A stretch of DNA of 61,568 nt from Phallus indusiatus (taxonomy: Eukaryota; Basidiomycota; Agaricomycetes; Phallales; Phallaceae), in NCBI GenBank assembly GCA_027605045.1, contig JAQFWX010000186.1, forward strand, positions 1-61,568. The letters run 5' to 3'. Shown one piece after another: positions 1-11,239 of the stretch. Positions within the stretch are counted from its first letter, which is position 1. Every line of letters begins with the position of its first letter. The notes under the pieces were generated by a model. The model was not told the DNA's origin. It did no database searches and saw only the letters and a program-made list of their open reading frames with translations. Position numbers and translations under genes: made by a program.

Positions 1-2
1 AC

Positions 3-2839
3 TTTTACCACTATGCAAGAAATAAACGGGAAGAGGCTGAAGGTATTCTGAAAGCGCGTGCGAAGAAGAAGAATCCCAAAACCGAGTACATATATGTCCC
101 GCAACCATTGAATGTGCGTACAGGGCCTTTCACAACTTTGACGAATGCATTCCAGTCCACAGTGCTTCATCAAATTATATTCTTTGCGATTTATAATGTC
201 TGCCAGAACAAAGGCCAGATGACCTCGGTGTACGCGGAAGCCATACTGGATCAGTCTTTGCATCTTGTAATGTTGGGCTTAGTGGAACAACCGCGGGCCT
301 TCTCACGGTTGTCTGCTTTCACGGCGTACAAACAAGGAGACGATTACACTTTAATCGAGGCACTCTGTCTACTCGAACATAACGAAGCATTTTCATCGTT
401 GAAAACGAAAATTCAGTGGTGCTTAGACAAAATGGCAATACATGAATCTTCTGCGGTGTCTGAAAAGCGTAAAATACCCCAAACGGCTGCGGCGAAAGAT
501 TCTACAAGCGATCCCAAGAAGCGTGCTGCCAAAGCTCGTCAAGATGCGATTATGAAACAATTTGCCGTTGCACAGAAAAACTTCTTGGACAATTTTGATG
601 ACGAAGATGAAGACGAGGAGATGGCTGATGCTAGCGATCCCGTTTCGTCTTTCCAGTCGTATGGTCCTTGTATTGTGTGCCAAGAGCCTCTCGATGCTAC
701 ACGACCTTTTGGTAATCTAGGTTTTATCCAAGCCAGCAAGCTCCTTCGATATTCCCCCGATCATACCCCTAGTTCTCAGAGTCATCTCAACACTGTTCTG
801 GGAAGCAACCGCTCGTGGGATCGTGTCGAACAGTCGGATCGCCAACAAGGGAAAAAGAAAGCGACCTCGCCGTCCCCCTTCCCTACAGAACCGACGCACA
901 TGCCGTTCAATTCTATGCCTCGGAGTAACGTTCGCTTCGGGATGTATGGTTCTTCATGTGGACATATGATACATCTCAATTGCTTCGCCACTTATGCCAA
1001 CGCGGTTCGACAGCGTCATAAAACCCAAGCGCAGAGAAATCATCCCGAGCAGATTCAAAGGAAAGAGTTCATCTGCCCTCTTTGCAAAAGTTTGGGTAAC
1101 GTCATTATTCCAGTTAGCTCGGTCGTGAGCAACGAAACCACCACCAATGCTTTATCTTTCCCGGACTGGGTTCGTACGACGGGTATAAGTCTTTTACGAT
1201 CTGCTCCGGATCGAATTATGGAGTCGTTGCATTTCAAAAGTGGGTCGGGCGAATTTGTGTTTTGGTCTGCGCAGGACTTTGGGTACCAGTCATTCCCGCG
1301 GAACAGTGATCGAGTCGATCCTACCGATATACATAAGATGGTTGATAGTGTTATGTTTGCTACGAGGATCATTTCGGCTCAGTCTCGACGTCTTCGTGAT
1401 CGGATAGAGCAGGAGCCAGGAGAACGTGGCGTTGGGATGTATCTGCCAGAGGAGCTCGTGGGGTATACGATTTCTTCAATAGAAGTAACATTACGAGGAG
1501 TTGCCACCCTTCCCGGGAAATGCGTGGCCGAACAATTGACCGAATTTCAAGTGTTGTTGATTCGGGGGTTGATTACTTGTCTCACTAAACTGGCGGCTCT
1601 GACGTTCAGAGATCGGACGGATGGTGGTCAAAATGCGATTCGTCAAGCTATTGTCAAACGATTATTGCCCGAATGGCGTAGAGAACCCGCGTTCAATAGC
1701 CCTTTATTGCTACGGGATCCGTTTGCGATTCTAGTTGAAATGTCTGCGGTTTCTCCGGAGAGTCTTCGCTATGTCACTATTTTGTCGTATTATGCGGCGC
1801 TGGCTAGAATTACCATCGGAATTGTCCAGTCTTTGATCAAAATCCAACATCTTCAGCTACATGTGCCGAGTTATCCCAACTATCGACAAACCTTCGGAAC
1901 TCTCAGCACATTTGTGATGTCGGTTGTGCGCCATTCCAATATACTGGAACACACAGCAGAGCTGGTTCTAGAAGCGTTTGGAGAGGAAAGATTTGCGAAA
2001 CTATTGTATAATTACTCGCTGCTCTTTTTACGCAAGGCTGTTCTCCTCCGAAAAGCAGTTCATCCGGCATCCCTCTCGCCAGTGCCTTCGGACGAAAATA
2101 TGGACGAATATAATCGTTTATTACATGTCCTTGGTATTCCTCCTTTAGCCGAACTTTCTAATTATGATACAATACAGAACGCCTTGTCTGGGTGGTGCGC
2201 CCACTACGGCTTTATGCATGGCAGTCATCCTTTGGATTGCAACATCCCTTTGGAATATCCCACCATGTACCATCTCGCTCAGTTACCATCGTACCTGGAT
2301 GATCTATTCGGACATAAAATTCCCGAGATGACTTGTACGCGTTGTAATACTGCCCCAGCCGATCCTGCTATTTGTTTAATCTGTGGTTCGACCGTGTGCT
2401 TCTCCAGCCACTGTTGTGCTGATGCCGAAAACCGCAATCGAGGCGAATGCAATTTGCACACACGAGAGTAAGTGATAGACTTTTTCCGCGCTTTGGTTTA
2501 TTTACTGTATCGTAAAGTTGTGCTGGTGTTATTGGTGCATATTTTGTGGCGAAGCGATGTACCGTTCTTTATCTATTTGACGGAAGCGGTTCCTTTGCGC
2601 CTGCTCCATATTTGGACGCACATGGAGAAGTGGATTACAATCTAAGGTTTGGGTTCATCCTTTTCTCTTCCAATGAGAAAACTAATACGTTGAAATTCTT
2701 TAGAAGAGGACGTCGTCAGATTATGCATGATATCCGGTATGAAGAGATGCGCAAGCTATGGTTGAATCATAATATTCCTTCCTACATTACTCGCAAGGTG
2801 GACGCGATGATGGATGTCGGTGGGTGGGAGCAGCTGTAA
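3..2839 (+). CDS. UBR1: UBR1-type N-recognin E3 ubiquitin ligase, 3' part (5' end outside window)
   Basis: C-terminal part of the large RING E3 ligase that ubiquitinates proteins with destabilising N-terminal residues (N-degron pathway, cytosol and nucleus). The frame is already open at base 3, so the start lies upstream. Exons read as 3-2467, 2518-2646 and 2704-2839, giving 909 visible residues. An acidic run (about residues 195-210) precedes a split RING: CIVC near residue 222, CGHMIHLNCF near 318 and CPLC near 358. After a helical region come the Leu/Cys-rich UBR tail (CTRCNTAPADPAICLICG) and the family's Gly-rich end. The two introns were placed because they join HTRD to CAGVIGAYF and YNLR to RGRRQIM in frame. 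Conservation of the tail makes the family assignment strong; orthology to yeast UBR1 rather than UBR2 is not decided here. Confidence 0.9.
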
Positions 2840-4999
2840 AAACGACAACATAGTTCACTGTATCATAATGATGTTGATAATGTACTATTTGCTATTATAA
2901 TACCAAGGTGTGTTCAAGACTCAAGAGTTACAAATTCATCTGTCGCCCAATCTGTTTCTCCTCTACAAGACTGCCTGTGAGCGCTTGAGCTCTGAAAACT
3001 GGAAGGCGTGTCTCAGATAATTAATATAATTCATGTTCGCGTTTTCCAAATCGCTTCTCTTGCCAAACCTTCCAACTCTGTTGCTGATTTTTATCAAAAG
3101 CCGTATAGCAATAGATCATGAATGTGCACAATGACGTTGATAATATACTAATACAACCACAATTCACAAAGTTTCTCTACATATGTATCTGGGCACCCGT
3201 ACTCTCAGTTGTCGGCTAGGGTCTGCTAAAGAAGGGAAACACAAGACGGGTGAAAGAGAACAGAAAAGGAATGATCAGCATCGGCATCTGCTCAGCATTT
3301 GCTCGATGAGCATGCGGAAAAAAATGAACCTTTCCTACTATTTTGTTCTATAACCTACTTTTGAAACCTTGATAGCTATGCTTCAATCTGCGCTAAAGCT
3401 CTCCACGTCTGTAGACAATCGTGGACTGTCAATACAATGAGAATCGAGTGATGAAACTCCTGACCGAAAAGTGACCACATCTTTATGTCTACAGTCGGAT
3501 GGAGCGCTACCTTCTGTAGAGAAATTTATGCTATAAAATCAAGGAAACACAACAAAGAAGTTAGAAAAGAGAGCAGATCGAGTCGCAAGTGGCGTCAGTA
3601 AAAGGTTAGAATAGAGCGAAGAAAACTCATATAATCACATGATAGTCATGTCCACCCATAAGCTTACAGGGTGCGTGCCTCTGCTAGTTAGAGTTTTGAG
3701 TCATTCTGATTCCGAAAGAGGCCTCTAAACGGGACTAGATAATATTACAAACATGTCGTCCAAAGAAGTAAGATGATGGCGTTCTCTAGGATAAGATACC
3801 TCAAAAGAACTAAGCTCGTCGAGAAGTATGCTTACATTGATCCGTATGAAATTAGAGGAATGGAGCTTGCTCTAATTCCAGTTTGAATACATTAAAACCT
3901 TATACGGCTACTTATTATTATTCAGTATAATGCCTGACGTACTCGGGTCAACAAGGATAATCAGAAATCTGAGGAGCAACTAACGGAGAATTTCACAGCC
4001 TGGGAGCGCAACTTGAAGAGACTGCTCATAACTGTGGCCAATTGTTGCTGAAAGACTCGAAAGGTAAACCAATGCCCGTATGGGAACAAACAGACATCTC
4101 GTTATGTTTGAAAAACAGTGGACGGGCTTCGTATATGTCACCTATAGGAAGGCTCTCGAGAACACACGATACCATTTTGTGGACATGTAGACAAAAAGCT
4201 CGAGCAAAAAATAAGCGAGAGGCGCCAGGGAGATAAAATAGGTATGTATAGTGGCAGAATCATAGGGGCAGAAGCGAGATGTCGGGGAGAATTGTAAATG
4301 AATTCTCAAGACACGAGTGATATATGATCGTCCGCACCGAATCCGTCGATGTCGTTCAGAAACACTCCCTGACTCTCGGTTCTTCTTTACTTTCTCCATC
4401 TCCTTTGCCATTCGACTCCAATACGAGCTTGGTCCTCATGGATATAGGCGATTCATTCATTGTCCATCATTCCTGTAACAATCGTTCCCGTTGCGACAAA
4501 AATGATAATACCGCCGTCTAATATATGCCTGGAAGGGCTGCGGTGTTTGCCGGAGAATTCCGCCCCAAAGTTCAGCTTGTGTCTTCATTGAGTATGTGAG
4601 AAAAGGGTTGCCCAAAAGATCGGTATGTGAGAGGCCAGAGGAAACACGAGATATTAGGAGGGGGATGCAGGAATATTATTGGAGGTCAATCCTGTGAAAA
4701 GCGACTAAAAGCGGGAGGGGCCTTCTGGGTAGACTGTTGTGAATGAACGAAAGTGAGCGCACGGCACACGACCAAGAGAAGAAGTGGTGTGAGCTGGCAA
4801 ATAGATACAAAGTGAAAAATGCAACAGTACCTCTTCATCACTTCGTTTTTACATTCCTGAGTTCAAAAAGGCCGTCGGGTCGCGTTTATTCACGGAACGA
4901 AACGATTGGAAAGGGCGAACCAACAAAGCGCATAAAGGAGAGAGGTAGCACGGAGATAAGGAAGGCGGGTTCTCACTGTGGACTAGAGTTACCAGCTGT
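2840..4999. other. Gene-poor intergenic stretch with decayed duplicate sequence
   Basis: No convincing exon chain on either strand; open frames are short and without introns that extend them. Parts (about 3230-3980) resemble 8040-8450 in order and wording, for example a shared AATCAGAAATCTG near 3960 and 8430. This suggests that the duplicated module described below extends over this stretch in a worn-down form. Confidence 0.45.
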
Positions 5000-5124
5000 C
5001 GGGCTTGTAAGTGATTAAGCTCTTCTCTAGTTGTCGGTACGAACGACTAGATATATTACCTGTAAGTGATTAAGCTTACAGGGATGTAAGTACGATATGT
5101 TTTTCTAATATATAAATAGCTAGC

Positions 5125-5170
5125 TCACCTCTTCTCTAGTTGTCAGTACGAACGACTAGAGAAGAGGTGA
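5125..5170. repeat. Perfect 16-bp-arm hairpin, with a partial copy just upstream
   Basis: The arms TCACCTCTTCTCTAGT and ACTAGAGAAGAGGTGA are exact reverse complements around a 14-nt loop. A near copy of the left arm plus loop (CTCTTCTCTAGTTGTCGGTACGAACGACTAG) lies at about 5020-5050. The word GTAAGTGATTAAGCT occurs twice, at about 5006 and 5062. It looks like the scar of a small foldback or miniature transposon rather than a terminator, because no gene ends beside it. Confidence 0.6.
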
Positions 5171-5249
5171 CGCGCTTCACTACGCGTATGAGGGCGTGTT
5201 ACTGGCGTCTAATTCTCTAGATTCCGACAGGGCTTATCAGTGCTGTAAA

Positions 5250-6343
5250 CATGTACTATGCTCCATGTAGAGGGACTAAACCATTCGGGTCGTCGATCAG
5301 ACGCTCCCAACAAACCCAGTGGCCTTTCCGGACCGGATGTACCACAGGTGCGGTGTCCTCCTTGGAATGGTAACCGACTTGGATGTCCTGACTAAGAAGC
5401 GTTGGACTTTCCGGATTCACGTTTACGGCAAGTCTTTCCAGCTTCCCACAACTTACGAGGGCGGCCCACATCTGCAGGCTGAAAACCGCCGTCAAAATAA
5501 AAAAGAAATAAGAAAAGATGGCTATGTCGGCCCTCGGGAGAGCATATAATCAAATAGAAAAATCCACATAAAGTCGCGACATCCCTTATACTTCCAGTTG
5601 TATGAAAAGAAACGCGAACTCATCCATCCGCTGACCGATCACGAAATCAACGAGACTACCGAGCGTGAGCGGCTCAGTGGATTTGAAGGCGTAGTTCATG
5701 AAGGAGCTATGCGATTCATTTTCATACCCGAGGAGTTCGACAGTCAACTTGCCAGAGCGGTAAGGGGACTCCGGAACGTACGACCCGGGCTAGAAAGACT
5801 TGAATCAGAAACGGTCGCTCCTGATGTGTATATCGCTTCAGTCACTTACCTCAGGTTCAACTTTTTCGTCATCCTCGTCAATGTCCTCTTCGTAGCTGGG
5901 ATACTCCATAGAGACCCTAGCCGCCATAACAAGCATATTCCTAGGTTTTTTTTTAGCTCCCCTCGCCTCATCATAGTATCCAATTATCTCCACAGTCTCA
6001 CCGTTCGTAACCGTTCCTTGGTCAGAAAAAATTCGGAGCGGATTTTTAAACTTCGCAGAGGAGACCACATGGTTTTACCGCATTGACTTGGTCATTTGGT
6101 ATGCTCAAAAATTCCACCTTCCACGTCAATTCCAGGTGCATTGTCCTGAAAAGGTTAGGATTTAGGAAGAAACGTAGACGTAGCGGGACCCTTACATTTG
6201 TTCCAGTCAAACTCCACGAGGTCGCTGAATAAGTTCGTAGAGATCGAGGACATGTTGAGTAAGTACGTTGCAATGAAATACGATGATTCTGGTGCATGGA
6301 AACTTTGAGCCATCAGGTGAATGACATCCGTTACTTGGGACAT
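5250..6343 (-). pseudogene. Decayed minus-strand unknown gene, copy 1
   Basis: Minus-strand frames with splice-like boundaries but no complete exon chain. Recognisable pieces, 5' to 3': a segment ending SDLVEFDWNK (6343-6196), a segment with EIIGYYDEARGAKKKP followed by ARVSMEYPS and an acidic run (about 6068-5850), then PGRTFRSP...TLGSLVDFVIGQRMDEF (about 5795-5580). The last two pieces match the second copy at 9330-8680 (ARVSMDF plus acidic run; PGTFFDGSL...TLGDLVDFVLNELMEE). Stops break the chain between pieces (for example FEHTK then stop). I do not recognise the family. It is head-to-head with the kinase-like pseudogene at 6610. Confidence 0.4.
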
Positions 6344-6609
6344 GAGAGGCTGAAAAAACTGTACCAGGTTAAGAGAAGGAAGACACGATACTTACAACTT
6401 GAGACTTAAATACTCGCCAATTTGTCCTCGTTAAGACCGCACAAACTCAAAAATTGAGCCCGAGACCTTCCGTCAATCTTACATAGGCGTCCAATAGGAG
6501 GTCACACCTCGAACAGACTCCTCTAGCACCCGACTTCCACATTACCTATATAGTCAAGTGCGTAAAATCATCATTATCGCTGATATTTTGTATAAACACT
6601 CATATCTAG

Positions 6610-7730
6610 GCTCGCTACCAGATTTAACCGAGAGACAAGCTGAAATTGTTCACGAATGGGATGACATCCGGGTCATCGAAGACAGCTATAACTCCGGACG
6701 TCAACCTGTCCTCTTCTCCCCCAATTACGTTCTCAAATTCGATTTTAACTATAACATCATTCACGGCGACATTATCACCCAAAGCGACACGCAAGCCTTC
6801 GTATATGCGGCATCTAAAAATTCTCCCGGCGCACCCCGTGTTCCAGAGGTCTATGAGTGCTTCCGCTGGGATGGCGTGGAATATCTTGTAATGGAGCGTA
6901 TCAACCATCCAACAGTCGGGTCTTGGATTGGTGATACTTCCATCAGCAAAACCGAAGCTGAGTCCCGTTCCGAGATAGCCTACCAGGCCGTTGCAGATGC
7001 CCTTCGCTGGCTGTTCAGTCTTACGCCTCCAGCAGGTGCTGAGATTGGTCTCATAAAGGGCTCATATTCGCAGACGTTTCATGGTTAGTTAACACTCGAC
7101 ACTTCTTTCCAGGCTCGCTTCCTGTTTCTTTAGTCAATCACAAAATGCATTCTTTGGTTACAGTGGCGCATCATTTCGGTTCCCCAATGGAGCTGCTCTC
7201 GAACGACACGTAGTCAAGGTATGACAATCTTTCACTCAAGTGTCAATGTATATTCTGTGAGCATAGACGGGTTCTGTAATTCTAGGCTCTTAGTAATTGT
7301 CCACATGGTGCCCCTTCCTACGAAGTCACAATTGCAGAAGAGCCTTTGACAATGGTTCAATGCGATATCGAACCCGAGAACTTCCTCATCGATCCTCAAA
7401 CGCACCAGGTAACACTTATCGACTTTAGCTGTGTTTGCGTCCTCCCGAGCTCGTTTGTCGGCTTCGCAGTATGTGACGGAATAAATTTCATCAAAGGCAT
7501 TAACAAATACTTGAACTGGAAATGGTCTGATAACATCTTGGCGTTGAGAGAGGCTACATACATATATTGCTTGGGGGCTCATACTTTTGGTGAAACAATC
7601 TTGCTTTCTGTATCTCATATACGGTCAAATTGACAACTATACTACAGGACTTGACGAGAATGGATTTCCGGCGCCAAGGAAGCGTAAAAATCGTTATCCA
7701 CCCTTGCCAAAGTCTTCGACCGTAAACTAG
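6610..7730 (+). pseudogene. Kinase-like (APH-type fold) gene, copy 1, broken
   Basis: Paralogue of the intact gene at 11240-12471; both share QADTQAFVYAASKNSPGAP-type text. Pieces: 6610-7083, about 7131-7219, and 7287-7728. Three lesions separate it from its twin. The seven-base first exon, ATGTTAA in the twin, reads TAGTCAA here, so the start is lost. The second junction joins out of phase after an ~8-bp loss. Near 7600 the frame shifts, so the tail GLDENGFPAPRKRK is read only in another frame. The catalytic-loop-like stretch QCDIEPENFLID keeps the Asp and Asn that the twin has lost, while its metal-binding motif is DFS instead of DFG. Read as a recently dead gene; an upstream alternative first exon cannot be excluded. 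Confidence 0.65.
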
Positions 7731-8489
7731 ACTGGCGAAGTTTCATATGCTTGTAACAAAATCTGTCGAACTTGAGTTCCTTTCTTCCTTCTTCTGTATC
7801 TTTTCTTTGTCACCTGGCTCCAAAGTGATAACTCGGTCCTACATTTATAACATTTAAAGCTAACGTTGTTCACCGAATAATAGTAATAGAGAATGTGCCT
7901 ACTTGTCCCGCTGGGATCAGTTGTGGAATTAGGTCAACAATATGTACAATAACGATGGCGTTGGTAATACACTATTAATACAGTTAATGCAAACTATTGA
8001 AAATACACAAAAATTACTGCATTTGGCATGGTAAGGAAAAAGTGAGAGCAGCTAGAAGTAAGGCTGAAAACAAAAAAAAAGATCGGTATCTGCTGCAACG
8101 TCTAATTGTTGAGCAACGAGTAAAAAAATAAGACATTTCTGCGAGTCTGTTCTACATGTTGGCATCTAAAGGTTGAAGTAAAGCAGCAGAACCTACTTAC
8201 ACCGAACTTACAGGCGCGCGCACCTCCGATGAAGTAATAGCGTCCTCTCCAAAATAATCAGGTGCCTGAACAAGAATCTTGTCTATGGAAACGCCCACGT
8301 TGATACGTTGAAAAATCTAAGTGATACGGACATTGAGATTTCGCTCAGCTACGATGAGAAATGCACTGAGACCTTACAACATGATTTTCATTATTCAGCA
8401 GAGTTCCCAGCGTAATCCAGTCAAAAAAGGAACAATCAGAAATCTGGAGAAAGCAATTCATTGAAAAGTTTTAAGATAAAAGCTGCAGC
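7731..8489. other. Intergenic, remnant of duplicated module
   Basis: No supported gene. The minus strand holds a short frame ending in EVRAPVSSV and a stop near 8200, possibly the 3' end of the unknown minus-strand gene's copy 2. Sequence order parallels 3230-3980. Confidence 0.35.
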
Positions 8490-9331
8490 CTACAGATTGC
8501 TTAGACTACACAGCTTGGGTCAAAATTCTGGTTGATAAGGGTGGAAGATTGACTGGATCCAGGCCCACAGCTAATTTTCGAGATGACCGGAACGAACGAG
8601 CAGGGCCCAGAACTGCAGCCTGAAAGCCGACCGGGGCGAGAGACAAGAAAAAGAAGGGAAAAAAGTCAGTTTATCACTGCGCGTATAAGGTGAAAAAAAA
8701 TAAAAATATGGCGTACATGAAACCCCGACATCCCTTCAACCCCCTCTGTAGGGAAGAAACGCACTCTTCCATAAGCTCGTTGAGAACGAAATCAACGAGG
8801 TCACCAAGGGTGAGTGACTTGGTGAACTTGAACTTGATGTTCCGCAGAGAGCTGCGTGAACTTCCCTGATACCTCAGGAGCTTCACCTTGAACTTGCCGG
8901 TGTGATAGTGACCTCCGGGAACGAGGGATCCATCGAAGAACGTCCCGGGCTGTAGAAGGCTAAGGGTCAGAAGCAGCCACTCTCGGTATGTGATACGTAA
9001 GTAGTTTCAGACTGGCCTTGGTTTTACCGTTGTGGTCGTCTTCATTGTCAATGAACTCGTCAGAGACTCTAGAAAAATCCATCGAGACTCTGGCCCTAAA
9101 ATATACCACATCCTTTTCCATTTTAGCCCTCTCCCAATCGTCGTAAAAACCAATTTCTTCCTCATTATCATGACCAGTAACCACTCTTTTTTTTGAAGGT
9201 AACGTGGAGTGGCACTGTAAACACGACAGATGAAACCAAGTGGTCCGAGTCTTGATTCGGTTTGAGTTGAAGAAATTGAACCTCCCACATTGGTTTGAGT
9301 CAGATGTTCCTCTTTGTAAAAATTGGATCAA
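8490..9331 (-). pseudogene. Decayed minus-strand unknown gene, copy 2
   Basis: Best pieces, 5' to 3' on the minus strand: a frame from about 9331 to 9000 with EEEIGFYDDWERAKMEKD, ARVSMDFSRVSDEF and an acidic segment; then a segment at about 8970-8680 with PGTFFDGSL and SLTLGDLVDFVLNELMEE; then a short piece near 8620 (LQFWALLVRSGHLE) that matches MWAALVSCGKLE of copy 1 near 5480. A splice-like GTATCAC junction lies between the first two. No complete reading frame can be joined. Family not recognised; the alignment with copy 1 is the only evidence that these frames were once coding. Confidence 0.4.
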
Positions 9332-10072
9332 GTAAAAGAGGTGTTAGAGTACTCAAACTTGGTTCGTTGAGCAAAGACGGGACTCGGATCGCCTCTTGAG
9401 TAAGGGGTGTCCGCGGGCGTGAATGAAGCCTAGAATCAAAATACATAGATTGATTAAGATGCACAAAATACGGTCCCATCAAAATGAATATTTCAATCAT
9501 AAACAATCTTACCAAACTTTAAAAGTTACAAGTCAAAATCCCCAACAAGATATATACGGATCCAATGTTTCGGAGAGACTTCTGGAATCTGCAATGGCTT
9601 CCCTCACTTCGCTCTTTTTGGCAGGGTGTGCCGCTAGGTTTCCTTGATCGCGAATAGGTGCAGTTTCCAGGCTTGATACGTCAGGAGCTTCAGTGTAGAC
9701 GGCCAGTATAATAATGGAACCAGGTTTGAGGGAACCGTCAAAGTACTTTGTTGATTACCATTACCATCGCGTAGAACCTATTTCACTGTCCGGTGCCACC
9801 ATGAAACCGGGCTTTGAGAGGACTGAACTAGAAACGGCCCAAAATATTTAGTGTGTGCGGTAGTAGTATGCTTCAATCACATACTTACCTCAATATGCAA
9901 CCCTCCGACATTGACGATCAACGGAGTTCGCACCATCGGCCTCGGGCCATGAGAATTTGACGCGCGAGTTCACCGCGCAGCCGCGACATTGGCGCGAAGT
10001 GAAAAAAACTTACTGTAGGATAAGCACTTGCTTTGTAGGGTTTGATAAAACATCAGATATAAATGAATAGCA
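9332..10072. other. Intergenic with a third fragment of the unknown minus-strand gene
   Basis: Around 9600-9870 the minus strand carries KYFDGSLKPGS followed by a short frame, resembling FFDGSLVPGG of copy 2. It is isolated from any exon chain. Nothing else is supported. Confidence 0.35.
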
Positions 10073-10403
10073 AATTTTATAATACTATGGAACTCATTTC
10101 AAAGAGTGAAAGCAGTGTTTCAAGCGGAAAAGTCATGTTTAGTCAGGCGCGATAAAGATTCCTAACTTAGTAATTTGCGCGGTAAAGGCGCGGTAAGGAT
10201 TCCGGACTTAGTAATTTTCGCGGTAAAGGCGCGCCAAAGATTGTTTAAGGAATCTGTACCGCGCTAAATTGCCATATCAGGAATCCTTATCGCGCCGAGT
10301 TGCCATGTCAGGAATCTTTACCGCGCCAGACAAAAACATAGCATTTTCTACTCGAAACTCTGCTTTCTCCCTTCGAAATAAGTTTCAAGGTATTATAATT
10401 TTG
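10073..10403. repeat. Foldback (palindromic) element, ~331 bp
   Basis: Two imperfect inverted arms, about 10073-10237 and 10245-10403. Outer ends read AATTTTATAATACTATGGAA and, in reverse complement, AAAATTATAATACCTTGAAA. Both arms then hold GAAAGCAG-GTTTC and repeats of the word GCGCGGTAAAGATTCC separated by A/T-rich spacers. The arms are diverged by several substitutions, so the element is not fresh. No coding capacity. Probably a miniature inverted-repeat transposon or satellite-like foldback. Confidence 0.7.
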
Positions 10404-11239
10404 TCACTCCTTCACCTCTGAATTTTTTTTCCCAATTAGATAAGCACTGTTCCAAGACAAATGTATCTAGGCTAAATGCCGGCAGCTGTTGTGTGAAGTC
10501 TTTAATATGCTTATTCAAGTTATTCCGATAGAACAAGTTACAAAACCTTTATACATATACTGAGACCAATTTCATAATAGATAACCACTATAAGGATCAA
10601 CACTAAGTACTATGAATTCTTAACGTCCATCACCCGGGTCACTGTTGGGACATCTGACCGCCGATTGTTCTACCACGCAGTCGGAAGTTTGAGCGATTTA
10701 CTGTTGGGTTTTTTTTTCCATCTCTCTATTCTTAATGATCTAATTAAATTTTTCTCTATATACAAACCTTTGTCCAGAAAAGGTAAGTATATGTATCTAA
10801 GCACTCTACCAAGTAATGACTCATGGCTTTGTTCATCCGGCGCGGTGATACTTTCGCGGCAGCGCAACAGGCCGCGCGCCAAATTCTTGTAGCCCATCGG
10901 CCTCCGAGTCCCGTCTGCCGAAGCTTGATTCATCTCCGCACTATCACCGACCGTTTAGGAAAACTGACCCATAGCGGCTTTTTCAAAGCGACGTCGATCT
11001 TAAGAACGTGATTTTGAGCGAAGTACGACTATAATCAATGAGGCGGTGAGTGGTCACTGGTGCTGTGCCGGGTGGATGAAAGAAATTGCAAAGTGAAGAC
11101 CGTGACAGTACAACTTGAGGCTTAAATATAAAATTCTGGTCACTACATGGTCCTCCTTCAACTACCGCAGGGCTATTAGAGCATCCGAGTCACACTGCCG
11201 ACCCTGACATCACATTCAACGCTCAAGCTCAGTTAACCA
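10404..11239. other. Intergenic, upstream of kinase-like gene
   Basis: Short open frames on both strands around 10665-10930 have no homologue in the equivalent place of the other module copy and no splice extension. Nothing is supported as a gene. The last ~150 bp are the likely promoter of the gene at 11240. Confidence 0.35.

Noticed and set aside
5598..6086. 162-residue plus-strand open frame
   Set aside because: The opposite strand carries the pieces that match the second module copy, so this frame is a shadow.
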